DNA of 64,000 nucleotides from a bacterium 1XD8-76 (lineage in GTDB: Bacteria > Bacillota > Clostridia > Lachnospirales > Lachnospiraceae). The stretch lies in the NCBI GenBank assembly GCA_003611955.1, contig RAZE01000010.1, positions 62,001 to 126,000 of the forward strand, given 5' to 3'. Of the stretch, positions 18,053-27,046 are shown one piece after another. Numbering within the stretch: the stretch's first letter is position 1; each line of letters begins with the position of its first letter. The notes under the pieces were generated by a model. The model was not told the origin of the DNA and made no database searches. It saw nothing but the letters and a program-made list of their open reading frames with translations. The position numbers were made by a program, and so were the translations under genes.

Positions 18053-19816
18053 ATGGCTTCGCAGAAGTTGGAAAATTTATTAAACCTGTCTCTGGCCGTA
18101 TCGCCGCAGGAGAGGGAGAGATCCCTGGAACTGCCGGTGGGCGTGGAGCAGGACAGGTGGGAACTGATCGTAAAATATCATGGAGATCTCAGGGGAGCGC
18201 TGCAGGGGACAAATATATCCCGGGCGGGCTCCCCTGAAACTTTGCAGGTGGAATACCTGTTGCCCGGCTACGCCATCGTGACGGCAGGGCGGGAGGATAT
18301 CGAGAGACTTTCGGGGCTCGCGGAGATCGATTATATAGAAAAACCTAAGATGCTGCATGAGGGAGAAATCAGTATCACGCAGGGAAAACTTGCTTCCTGT
18401 GTGCAGGAGGTGACACAGAGAGAACCATTTTTGAGCGGAGAGGGATGTCTGGTGGGCATACCGGATTCCGGGATCGATTATAAGAACGGCGCGTTTCTGG
18501 ACGGACAGGGACGGAGCCGTATTTTGTATTTATGGGATCAGACGTTGCCGGTGGAAGCGGAGAACAACCGGATACCGCCGGAAGGTTTTTATCACGGTGT
18601 GGAATTCACAAAGGAACAGCTGGACGAGAGCATCGAATCCGGAGAGGAACTTACTTTTGACCGATCTGGTCATGGGACTGGCGTGGCGGCTGTTGCCGCG
18701 GGGAGCGAGGGTGCAGCGCCGGGGGCGGAGCTCCTGATCGTAAAACTGGGCTCCGGCAGCAGCGCAGGCGGTTCCTCCCGCACAACGGAACTGATGCGCG
18801 CCGTGGCGTGGATGCTGCAAAAGGCGCAGATGCTTGGCAGACCTATCGCCGTCAATATCAGCTACGGGAGCACTTACGGCTCCCATGACGGGACGTCCCT
18901 GCTGGAGACCTTTCTGAACAATGCGGCTGAGAGTTACAAGACGGTGATCTCTGTGGGCAGCGGGAACGAGGGAGCTTCGGCGGGACATACGCAGGTTATT
19001 CTGGATGGGGAAAAGCGGGTGGAATGCAATATCGCTCCCTACCAGGGGGCGTGTTATGTAGCAGTCTGGAAGAACTATGGGGATGTATTTGGAATGGAAT
19101 TGATATCTCCCGGCGGCATGAGGCTGGAGATTCCTCTGGACAGGAGCGGAATGCGTGAGTTTGTGCTGGATGGAACAAAGATCTTGTTCTATCGGGGGGA
19201 GCCGGCGCCTTACACCAAGCTGCAGGAATACTACTTTGACTTTCTGGGAGAACCCTATATAACATCGGGAATCTGGACATTTGTGCTCAGGCCGGTGCGG
19301 ATCATCCAGGGGGCGGTCAGCTTTTATCTGCCTTCCGCGGAGGCTGTCAGCCGCGGAACCAATTTTTTTCGGCCGACGGCGGCCGTGACGATGACGATAC
19401 CGGCCACAGCGCAGAAAGTGGTCACGGTGGGAGCATACAATCCGCAGTATCGGGAGTACGCGGATTTCTCAGGCAGAGGATATCCGATCAGCGAGGATAC
19501 CCCGGAGGGGAAATTTTACTATGAACAGCAGATGAAGCCGGATCTGTGCGCGCCGGGGACGGATATTTTGGTGCCGGACGGTCGGGGCGGCTATGCGGTG
19601 GTCTCCGGCACATCCTTCGCCGCGCCTTTTGTGACCGGCGGCAGCGCACTTTTGATGGAGTGGGGGATCGTGCGGGGAAACGATCCCTATCTGTACGGGG
19701 AGAAAGTGAAGGCTTATTTTATAAAGGGGGCGAAGCGGCTGCCGGGGTATACAAGATATCCGAATGAGATGATTGGGTATGGGTCGATTTGTGTCGAAAA
19801 TAGTCTACCGAAGTAG
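18053..19816 (+). CDS. S8 family serine peptidase (subtilase, CspB-like)
   Basis: A 587-residue subtilase with all three catalytic residues: D138 in IPDSGIDY, H207 in SGHGTGV, and S521 in SGTSFAAP. Between H and S lies a large jelly-roll insert (about 320-450), as in clostridial Csp germination proteases. The first 115 residues form a propeptide-like domain. There is no obvious signal peptide, as is usual in this family. The C-terminus ends in GYGSICVENSLPK. The 3' end of this gene is imitated several times downstream in the accessory island, so it appears to be an insertion or recombination target. Confidence 0.92.
   Translation: MASQKLENLLNLSLAVSPQERERSLELPVGVEQDRWELIVKYHGDLRGALQGTNISRAGSPETLQVEYLLPGYAIVTAGREDIERLSGLAEIDYIEKPKMLHEGEISITQGKLASCVQEVTQREPFLSGEGCLVGIPDSGIDYKNGAFLDGQGRSRILYLWDQTLPVEAENNRIPPEGFYHGVEFTKEQLDESIESGEELTFDRSGHGTGVAAVAAGSEGAAPGAELLIVKLGSGSSAGGSSRTTELMRAVAWMLQKAQMLGRPIAVNISYGSTYGSHDGTSLLETFLNNAAESYKTVISVGSGNEGASAGHTQVILDGEKRVECNIAPYQGACYVAVWKNYGDVFGMELISPGGMRLEIPLDRSGMREFVLDGTKILFYRGEPAPYTKLQEYYFDFLGEPYITSGIWTFVLRPVRIIQGAVSFYLPSAEAVSRGTNFFRPTAAVTMTIPATAQKVVTVGAYNPQYREYADFSGRGYPISEDTPEGKFYYEQQMKPDLCAPGTDILVPDGRGGYAVVSGTSFAAPFVTGGSALLMEWGIVRGNDPYLYGEKVKAYFIKGAKRLPGYTRYPNEMIGYGSICVENSLPK
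19775..19816 (+). repeat. R0: parental copy of the repeated gene end
   Basis: The last 14 codons of the S8 peptidase (GYGSICVENSLPK and stop). Copies R1-R4 further right carry recognisable versions of this stretch (GWGALCVENSLP in R1, GWGALCVENSLPR in R2, GALCVAESIPV in R3, GAPCAPV in R4). I take it as the original target site. Confidence 0.7.
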
Positions 19817-19836
19817 AAATGAGGGGATTTGGGGAT

Positions 19837-19884
19837 AATAAGCACTTTATTTTGTGGTACATTGTGTCGAATAAAGTGCTTATT
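19837..19884. terminator. Bidirectional terminator after S8 peptidase
   Basis: A perfect 15-bp inverted repeat AATAAGCACTTTATT / AATAAAGTGCTTATT with an 18-base loop. The arms provide A and T tracts on both sides. Related hairpin sequence also follows copies R1 (26166-26213) and, in part, R3. Confidence 0.75.
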
Positions 19885-20015
19885 ATGTGTTAGTTTAGGA
19901 TAAATCGAATGAATTAAACCTATGTGATGTAGAAAATGCAAATTGTATTTCAAATATAGTTGTGTATACAGTATGATAATGATATGATGCAAATAAGAAA
20001 TACGGAGGATTGTTT

Positions 20016-20945
20016 ATGGGAAATATATATGATGGAGCATTTCGGACAATTTTAAATGACTGCAGACAGATGATTATTCCGGTAATCAATGAGATTTTCA
20101 AGGAAGACTATACAGGAAATGAAATAATAGAGTTTCATCCCAATGAACATTTTATTGACCAACAGGATGCAGCAGATAAGGAAAGAATAACAGATACTAA
20201 TTTTATAATCTATGGGAAGAAAAAGAAGAAATATCATCTGGAATGTGAGAGCAGCCTGCCGGATGGGCGGATGATAATCAGGTTGTTTGAATATGATGCT
20301 CAGATCGCTTTAGATAAAGGTGAAGTCATCAATGAAATATTGACAGTGACATTTCCCAATACAGCAGTCCTATATCTAAGGAATTATAAAAAGACACCTG
20401 ATAAAATGCGGTATGTGATAAAAACGCCGGGTGGCACCGTAGAGTATGATGTGCCGATTATGAAGGTGCAGGAATATACTCTGGAAGATATTTTTTCAAA
20501 GGGCTTGTTGCTGTTAATTCCGTTTTATATTTTTTTACATGAAAAGAACTTTAAGGTGTATAATAGTAATGAACAGAGATTGGCAGAGTTGAAAGCAGAG
20601 TACCGAAGTATCTTGGAGAGACTTGATAAACTGGAGCAGGAAGGGATTATTGGGGCGTTTGACAAACGTACCATTATAGAACTTTCTGGTGATGTGATTA
20701 GAGAAATTGCACAGAAGTATGAGAATGTGCAGAAAGGAATAGGTGGAATGATGAGCGGAGCGTTACTTGAGACAGAAGCGAGGACGATTTTGAACAGAGG
20801 AAAAGATGAAGGCAGGAACCAAACTAAAAAGGAAACTGCTCTTAGAATGTTGCAGGATGGAGAGTTACCGATTGATAAGATTGCAAAATATTCTGGGCTT
20901 AATATTGCAGAGGTAGAGCTGCTTGCAGAGTTTCAGACAGTGTAA
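20016..20945 (+). CDS. Rpn-type PD-(D/E)XK nuclease / putative transposase family
   Basis: A 309-residue protein of the Rpn/YhgA-like family common in Lachnospiraceae. The nuclease core is seen as ITDTNFIIYG followed by YHLECESS, giving the D...ExE arrangement of PD-(D/E)XK enzymes near residues 50-80. The middle includes a coiled coil (about 190-210), and the tail TALRMLQDGELPIDKIAKYSGL is the helical end typical of the family. GGAGGA lies six bases before the ATG at 20016. It is the first gene after the S8 terminator. Rpn nucleases promote recombination and may act in phage defence; whether it belongs with the next two genes is unknown. Confidence 0.82.
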   Translation: MGNIYDGAFRTILNDCRQMIIPVINEIFKEDYTGNEIIEFHPNEHFIDQQDAADKERITDTNFIIYGKKKKKYHLECESSLPDGRMIIRLFEYDAQIALDKGEVINEILTVTFPNTAVLYLRNYKKTPDKMRYVIKTPGGTVEYDVPIMKVQEYTLEDIFSKGLLLLIPFYIFLHEKNFKVYNSNEQRLAELKAEYRSILERLDKLEQEGIIGAFDKRTIIELSGDVIREIAQKYENVQKGIGGMMSGALLETEARTILNRGKDEGRNQTKKETALRMLQDGELPIDKIAKYSGLNIAEVELLAEFQTV

Positions 20946-21177
20946 AAAGTGTAGATATTATCATTAAGATTAAAACTGGGGAAATGGCAAGGTGGGCTGT
21001 TTCCCTAATTTATTTGAGAATATAATATTTAGTAATATTGCACTTAACAAGGAAGAATGGGGAATGTCTTTTTATAGGTGATGACGGAAGGAAGAATTTG
21101 TAGTAAAATAAATCTTAACATATATACATATTTAATCAAAATACAGAATGATATACAGAAGAAGGAGATATGCTGGT

Positions 21178-22890
21178 ATGAAGGAGAATTCGTTTACGAT
21201 AAATCCGGAGGTAAATAGTGCTCAAGAATTTATAGAAATATCCCAAGATTTTTCTAATTCATTGGATCTGGTAAGAGAAGCTATTAGCAATGCATTTGAT
21301 GCACAGGCAAAAAATGTTGTTATTGATTTTAGCGTTGTTTTAGAATGTGGAGAGAGAATTTTAAAGATTGAGATAGCTGATGATGGAAAAGGAATGGATA
21401 AGGAAGGGCTGAAATCTTTTTTTGATTTGGGGAACTCGTTAAATCGGTATGATGCTGATGCAATTGGTGAAAAAGGGCACGGGACAAAAGTATATTTTAA
21501 CAGCAGAAAAATAGATGTAATCACTATAAAAAATGAAATAAGATATCATGCAGTTATGAAAGAACCCAAACGGGAATTATTTAATCAGCATATACCACAG
21601 GTAGATGTTGAGGTTGAGCAAGTGGAAGGTGAAAGATCAGGAACAAAAATTTGCATATATGGATATAATAATGATCGCAGAGATAAATTTACTCACGAGC
21701 AATTAAAAGATTATATCCTTTGGTTTACGAAAATGGGATCAGTTGAAGCTGCATTTGGTATTGAGAAAAACAAGGATGTAAAATTAAAGTTTAAGGGTGT
21801 GGATCAAGATGATTTTGAGGAATTGAGCTATGGACATGTTTTTCCTAATGAAAGTAAAAAGGTTGCCGAATTATTTGATGAACATATGGTAGATGCGCCT
21901 AAATGGTATTGCAAGAAGATTGTAAAAACAGGGAGCTTGAAGAATCTTCCTGAAATAAAATATCAGGCGGTTTTTTATGTTGAGGGAACGAAAGTAAAAT
22001 ATGAATATAATCCTATGATTCGGCGTAGTGGATATACTGCGCCCGAAGGGTCATACACAATACAAGACAGGTATGGAATTTGGGTTTGTAAAGATTTTAT
22101 GCCGATAAAGCGTGTAAATGAGTGGATTACTTCAAAAGGAACAGAATATACAAAATTACATGCATTTATAAATTGCCAAGGACTACGATTGACTGCTAAT
22201 AGAGGTTCTTTTGAAAATACACCATCAGAGATACAACAAGATTTACGAGAAGCTGTAAGAGAAATATATGACGGCATTATTCAAAGTGATGATTGGGGAG
22301 AACTAGAATGGCTGGAATCAGAAGCAGGGGCTTATAATACCGTTGAAAAGGAAAAAAGAGATTTTAAACGTAGAATGGATAAAGTAAACCGTGCAAAAGT
22401 GGCTCAGTTTAATGGAATTAATTTAGTGGAGCCACAACAAGAAAATGGAGTGTTTTCAATTTTTATGCAATTAAGCAGCTACGATGAATCACTTTTCCCT
22501 TTTACTATTATTGATTATGATACACATACAGGAATAGATGTCATTGTCAAAGGGCAGGATAATATGCCCGTAAAAACCTCCAAAATGTATTATGTAGAAT
22601 TTAAGAATTATTTGAATAAAAATTTTAATCATTCCTTTGAAAATATACATAGTATAGTTTGTTGGGACATCAATTTGAATGAATTACGTAGCAATGAAGA
22701 GGTTAAAGATATTGCAAATCAGAGAAGAACCTTAAAAGTTATTCCCCCTGAAAACGGAAATGACTATACACGTTATTATTTAGATTCGTTAAGGAGTGAG
22801 CGTAAGATAGAAGTGTTTGTTTTAAAATACTATTTGAAAGAAAAATTGAATATAGAGTTTGCTCCAAGAACGGAGATAGCTATTGTTTAA
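21178..22890 (+). CDS. GHKL-type ATPase with C-terminal nuclease-like region
   Basis: A 570-residue protein. The first 170 residues form an Hsp90/MORC-like ATPase with N-box REAISNAFDA, DDGKGM and GEKGHGTK motifs. The centre has no domain I recognise. Near residues 460-500 the stretch YYVEFKNYLN could be the ExK strand of a PD-(D/E)XK-type fold, but the upstream aspartate is not clear. AAGGAGA precedes the ATG at 21178. The next gene encodes a TOTE-type primase-helicase, about 110 bases on, so the two probably form a defence unit. GHKL ATPases in such systems are thought to act as conformational switches; that is inference here. Confidence 0.7.
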   Translation: MKENSFTINPEVNSAQEFIEISQDFSNSLDLVREAISNAFDAQAKNVVIDFSVVLECGERILKIEIADDGKGMDKEGLKSFFDLGNSLNRYDADAIGEKGHGTKVYFNSRKIDVITIKNEIRYHAVMKEPKRELFNQHIPQVDVEVEQVEGERSGTKICIYGYNNDRRDKFTHEQLKDYILWFTKMGSVEAAFGIEKNKDVKLKFKGVDQDDFEELSYGHVFPNESKKVAELFDEHMVDAPKWYCKKIVKTGSLKNLPEIKYQAVFYVEGTKVKYEYNPMIRRSGYTAPEGSYTIQDRYGIWVCKDFMPIKRVNEWITSKGTEYTKLHAFINCQGLRLTANRGSFENTPSEIQQDLREAVREIYDGIIQSDDWGELEWLESEAGAYNTVEKEKRDFKRRMDKVNRAKVAQFNGINLVEPQQENGVFSIFMQLSSYDESLFPFTIIDYDTHTGIDVIVKGQDNMPVKTSKMYYVEFKNYLNKNFNHSFENIHSIVCWDINLNELRSNEEVKDIANQRRTLKVIPPENGNDYTRYYLDSLRSERKIEVFVLKYYLKEKLNIEFAPRTEIAIV

Positions 22891-22997
22891 ATAAAAGAAT
22901 AACGAACGGATTTAGAGAGGATTGGTTTGGGCAGACAACGTCAAGCATTAAAAATGCACGTGAGACATGAAATAACAGCAGAGCATATGGTGGATAA

Positions 22998-25955
22998 ATG
23001 AATATAGAAGCATATAATCTGGATTCTCTTCGAAGATTGGTTCGGAGCCTTCAGGATGAAAACAGAAAATTGAAAGCGCAATTGGACAAGGCAAACATTG
23101 CTTATGAGCCGGAGCATGTATTCGAAGAGAAAATTGAGACTGCCGAGGAATATGATCCGGATCAGGGTGGACGTATTCTATCTAAATATATTACGGGAGA
23201 TATGGTAAATAAATATTTCGCAATGTTTTGGGGAAGAACGGATGTTTATGCCAAGAGAGGAACCAAAGGCGGGTATTTTCCGCAGTGCAATCATAGATGG
23301 AACAATCGGATATGCCCGAAACAGCGTGGTGAAAAAATCAACTGTGAAGCCTGTGAGCACACGGAATGGACAAAACTCGAACCGAAAAAAATTATGGAGC
23401 ATCTTCTCGGATATAAGGAAGATGGCGCAGATGTATTAGGCATATATCCACTGCTTGCAGATGGCACATGCCGGTTTCTTGTATTTGATTTTGATAATCA
23501 TGAAAAAGGCGCCGAAAGTGCAGATTTTGCCAATACGGATGATGAATGGCATGACGAAGTTGATGCATTAAGGCTTATCTGTGAACGCAATGGGATATCG
23601 CCGTTGGTAGAAAGGTCAAGATCCGGCAGAGGAGCGCATGTATGGATTTTTTTCAGGAAACCAATAGCGGCATCCTTGGCAAGGAATTTCGGCTTTCTTT
23701 TGCTTGATAAAGGCTCGTCTTCCATCAATCTGAAATCGTTTCACTATTATGACCGAATGTATCCGTCCCAGGATGTTGCAAGCAGCATAGGAAATTTGAT
23801 TGCACTGCCATTACAGGGACAGGCACTGAAAAATGGAAACAGCGCTTTCGTAGATAAAAACTGGAATGCTTATCCGGATCAGTGGGATATTTTATTGAAC
23901 CATACGAAAAAGCTTTCGGTAGAAGATATAGAAAAATATATGGCAAAATGGCAGACAGAACTTGCCGAAAAGGCTGGTGTGCCGGTTTCTCTGAATGACC
24001 GGAGTCGTCCAAAGCCTTGGAAGAAAAAAGATGGTTTTGTAAAATCAGACGTTGTTGGGAAGATGCATATTATTCTTGGAGACGGTATTTATGTAGATAC
24101 GTTAAATTTAATGCCGCGGTTACAAAATCAGGTCAGAAGTATGGCCGCCTTTGACAATCCTGTGTTTTACAAGAACAAAAGGCTTGGATATTCCAATTAT
24201 TATAATTTCAGCGCTGTGTATATGGGAAAGGATACGGAAGGCTACATTTGCATTCCCAGGGGCCTGTATGATAATCTGATTGCATCCTGTAAAGAAGCTG
24301 GCATTGAATATGAGGTGACAGACCATAGAGAAAAGGGAAGACCGATTAGAGTTTCTTTTAAGGGAGATTTGAAGACACAGCAGGATTTGGCGGCACAGCG
24401 CTTACTTGCATTTGACTGTGGCGTTCTCAGTGCGGCCACTGCATTCGGAAAAACAGTAGTATGCAGTTATCTTATTGCCCAGAGGAAAGTAAATACGCTT
24501 ATTCTGCTTCACAGCAAAGATTTGCTGGAGCAGTGGGTGGAGGAATTAAATAAATTTTTGGACATAGACGAGGAGCCGCCGATTTATAAAACGAAGGGCG
24601 GCAGGGAAAAGCGCAGGAACAGTGCTGTCGGTATTTTACATGGCAGTAAGAATACCCTGACAGGTCTAATTGATGTGGCTATGGTGGGATCCATTTACAG
24701 TAAAGGGAAATTCAATGAGCTCATCAATTCCTATGGAATGGTTCTGATGGATGAGTGCCATCATTGCGGTTCCAATACGTCTGTTGAAGTCATGAAGAAG
24801 GTGAATGCCCGGTATGTTTATGGGGTATCGGCAACCCCGAAAAGAGGGGATGAATTGGAGAAGATTATTTATATGCTCATTGGGCCGGTCAGACACAGCT
24901 ACACTGCAAAAGAACGGGCGGCGCAGCAGGGGATTGGACATTATGTATATCCACGGTATACAAGGGTGGTTGATACGGAAGAGAGCAAAGGTGACATCAA
25001 TGGAGCATATTCTTTAATCAACTCCAATGCTGCAAGGAATGATATGATTCTTGATGATACGAGAAAATGCGTAAAAGAAGGAAGAACGCCTGTCATTCTG
25101 ACAAAATATAAGGAGCAGGCAAAATATCTGTATGATCATTTACAGAAAGACGCAGATTATGTATTTCTCTTATATGGTGATAACAGTGATAAAGAAAATT
25201 TGGATGTGAGAAGAAGGTTAAAAGAGGTGCCAGGTAACAAAAGTCTGATTTTGGTAGCAACGGGGCAGAAGATTGGAGAGGGGTTTGATTATCCGAGGCT
25301 GGATACATTGATGTTGGCAGCGCCGGTATCTTTTTCAGGCAGGCTTGAGCAGTACATTGGAAGGTTAAATCGTGACTATACAGGAAAAGAAGAGGTTATT
25401 GTGTATGACTATATAGATTCCCATATCCGTATTTTAGACAATATGTATGCAAAGAGACTGCGTACTTATAAGCGAACAGGGTTTCAGGTGATAACAAACA
25501 ATATTCTTACGAAACAGTCAGTCAATTCCATCTATGATTCCGGGAATTATATGGATATATTTGAGAGGGATATTGTGGAGGCAGGGAAGAAAATCATCGT
25601 ATCCAGTCCAGAACTTACACAGGATAAGGTGGCGCGGTTTATCTATCTTGTAAAACCAAGGCAGGAAGCCGGGGTATCGGTAACAGTTATTACAACAGAG
25701 CCGCAGAATATATCTTATGGCAGCCCGGAGTTCTATCAGGGGTTGATGAAAGAAATGCGGGAAAACGGCATTTATGTCATTGTAAGGGATGAAGTGGCGG
25801 AACACTTTGCTGTTATAGACGATGAACTTGTATGGCATGGCGGAATGAATTTACTTGGAAGGGAAGATGCATGGGATAATCTGATGCGGATCAGATCTTT
25901 TCAGGTTGCAGAGGAACTGCTGGAAATCGCATTGGTAAAAGGGAAAAAAGAATGA
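22998..25955 (+). CDS. TOTE-type primase-helicase with C-terminal PLD-like domain
   Basis: A 985-residue protein. A coiled coil opens it, then a CNHRWNNRICPK...CEACEH zinc motif, an archaeo-eukaryotic primase domain (FLVFDFDNH acidic pair and SRSGRGAHVWIFF), an SF2 helicase (AATAFGKTV Walker A, LMDECHH, VSATPKRG, and EGFDYPRLD with IGRLNR), and at the end HFAVIDDELVWHGGMN, resembling a phospholipase D-type half site. This order matches the TOTE conflict systems described for bacteria and eukaryotic transposons. It should unwind and perhaps prime or cut invading nucleic acid. Its stop lies 13 bases before repeat R1. Confidence 0.85.
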   Translation: MNIEAYNLDSLRRLVRSLQDENRKLKAQLDKANIAYEPEHVFEEKIETAEEYDPDQGGRILSKYITGDMVNKYFAMFWGRTDVYAKRGTKGGYFPQCNHRWNNRICPKQRGEKINCEACEHTEWTKLEPKKIMEHLLGYKEDGADVLGIYPLLADGTCRFLVFDFDNHEKGAESADFANTDDEWHDEVDALRLICERNGISPLVERSRSGRGAHVWIFFRKPIAASLARNFGFLLLDKGSSSINLKSFHYYDRMYPSQDVASSIGNLIALPLQGQALKNGNSAFVDKNWNAYPDQWDILLNHTKKLSVEDIEKYMAKWQTELAEKAGVPVSLNDRSRPKPWKKKDGFVKSDVVGKMHIILGDGIYVDTLNLMPRLQNQVRSMAAFDNPVFYKNKRLGYSNYYNFSAVYMGKDTEGYICIPRGLYDNLIASCKEAGIEYEVTDHREKGRPIRVSFKGDLKTQQDLAAQRLLAFDCGVLSAATAFGKTVVCSYLIAQRKVNTLILLHSKDLLEQWVEELNKFLDIDEEPPIYKTKGGREKRRNSAVGILHGSKNTLTGLIDVAMVGSIYSKGKFNELINSYGMVLMDECHHCGSNTSVEVMKKVNARYVYGVSATPKRGDELEKIIYMLIGPVRHSYTAKERAAQQGIGHYVYPRYTRVVDTEESKGDINGAYSLINSNAARNDMILDDTRKCVKEGRTPVILTKYKEQAKYLYDHLQKDADYVFLLYGDNSDKENLDVRRRLKEVPGNKSLILVATGQKIGEGFDYPRLDTLMLAAPVSFSGRLEQYIGRLNRDYTGKEEVIVYDYIDSHIRILDNMYAKRLRTYKRTGFQVITNNILTKQSVNSIYDSGNYMDIFERDIVEAGKKIIVSSPELTQDKVARFIYLVKPRQEAGVSVTVITTEPQNISYGSPEFYQGLMKEMRENGIYVIVRDEVAEHFAVIDDELVWHGGMNLLGREDAWDNLMRIRSFQVAEELLEIALVKGKKE

Positions 25956-25968
25956 TTTGTCTAAAAAT

Positions 25969-26213
25969 ACTTGACACTAATTTACCATCAATTTTACTCA
26001 AACTTAGCACTAATGTACCATACGCCCCACGAAGTTATGCGGGTTTCAGCGATTTTCGCTCAAAAAAAGTGAAAAAAGTTTGTGACATTAACTTGACATA
26101 CGCGGGGTGGGGGGCGCTGTGTGTGGAAAATAGTTTGCCAAGTAGGATATAGTAGATTTTGGGGGAATAAGTACTTTGTTTTGGCATATGTGTTGTCGAA
26201 TAAAGTGCTTATT
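25969..26213. repeat. R1: module-boundary repeat
   Basis: First full copy of the boundary element. It starts ACTTGACACTAATTTACC, includes CCACGAAGTTATGCGGG and AAGTTTGTGACATTAACTTG, continues into a sequence that reads GWGALCVENSLP like the S8 peptidase end, and finishes with an imperfect version of the S8 terminator hairpin (26166-26213). Three degenerate TTGACA-CTAA-type motifs occur within it. It follows the helicase stop directly. Confidence 0.8.
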
Positions 26214-27046
26214 TGTTAGAAATTGATTCCGTTTCCAATTGATGAACTTATCATTAATTCGAGAAATGAAATCTTGGAGAATTTGTAGTTAGTAAATAAT
26301 TATAAAATTAGTGTCGTTTTTGAACGAAATATGATACAACAAACTTAATTATAATTTCCATAAAATATGTGGACCGAAAATGGAATTTGTGAAAGAAATT
26401 GAAATGGCCAAGGAAATTGAATTTTTTAAGATACATTCCCCGCAGCTCCGCTGCGTAACAAACTTTTCTGAAAAGTAGAACATGCGATATACTACCGGAA
26501 AAAGGGAAAGGGAATTATGGAGGAAGCTGTATGTAGTCAGGCGTACAAAGTTCCATGTTATGCAGGGTGCCAGGCCACTGCTTCTTATGGAGCAGGAACT
26601 ACTCCTGGTTTTCAATCAGAAAAGGTAACAAGGCTGCACCCATAGCTGCCCTTTGTACGGCCTGTATTTTATAACGAAAAAAGCGTGTAGTAAGAAACGG
26701 CGCACTTGAGTAACTGCTATTTTCACTTTGCGAATCTAATCTGTGGTAAAGCTGCGGTAGATAGGTACTTTATTTCGTGGCAGGAAAATATATGGAAGTT
26801 TCTGCCGTCTGTGGAAAGCGCTGAACAGCCTGCCAGAGATTCAAGGTCGAAGGTTAGAGACAATTCAGAATTACATTTGTGAACAGGAAGAAAATGACAA
26901 ACTGGGGGTTGCTAATTTGAGAACGTCAAATGTAAAATTATGTGTTATACTATTCTTCACAGTGACGGACTTTTAAGGGCGGATTAAATGAGCCTTAAAG
27001 AACTCAGGATGATAAAGAAGTGTAAAGGATGAATGGGGGGTATCTT
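26214..27046. other. Non-coding gap before the NACHT gene
   Basis: About 830 bases with no gene I can support. It holds a small GC-rich hairpin near 26440-26457 (CGCAG/CTGCG) and, near 26735-26785, a weak resemblance to the end of the boundary repeat (TAGAT then GGTACTTTATTTCGTGG, compare AGCACTTTATTTTGTGG after the peptidase). Short reading frames here match nothing recognised. The region just before 27047 should carry the promoter for the NACHT gene. Confidence 0.4.

Noticed and set aside
25952-26152. 66-residue frame across R1 ending GALCVENSLPSRI
   Set aside because: It is repeat sequence with a remnant of the peptidase end; there is no ribosome site and the upstream part is non-coding in R2 and R3.
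26518-26646. 42-residue frame starting MEEAVCSQAYKVPC
   Set aside because: Short, with only a weak upstream purine stretch and no recognised family; alternative frames in the same place look equally plausible.
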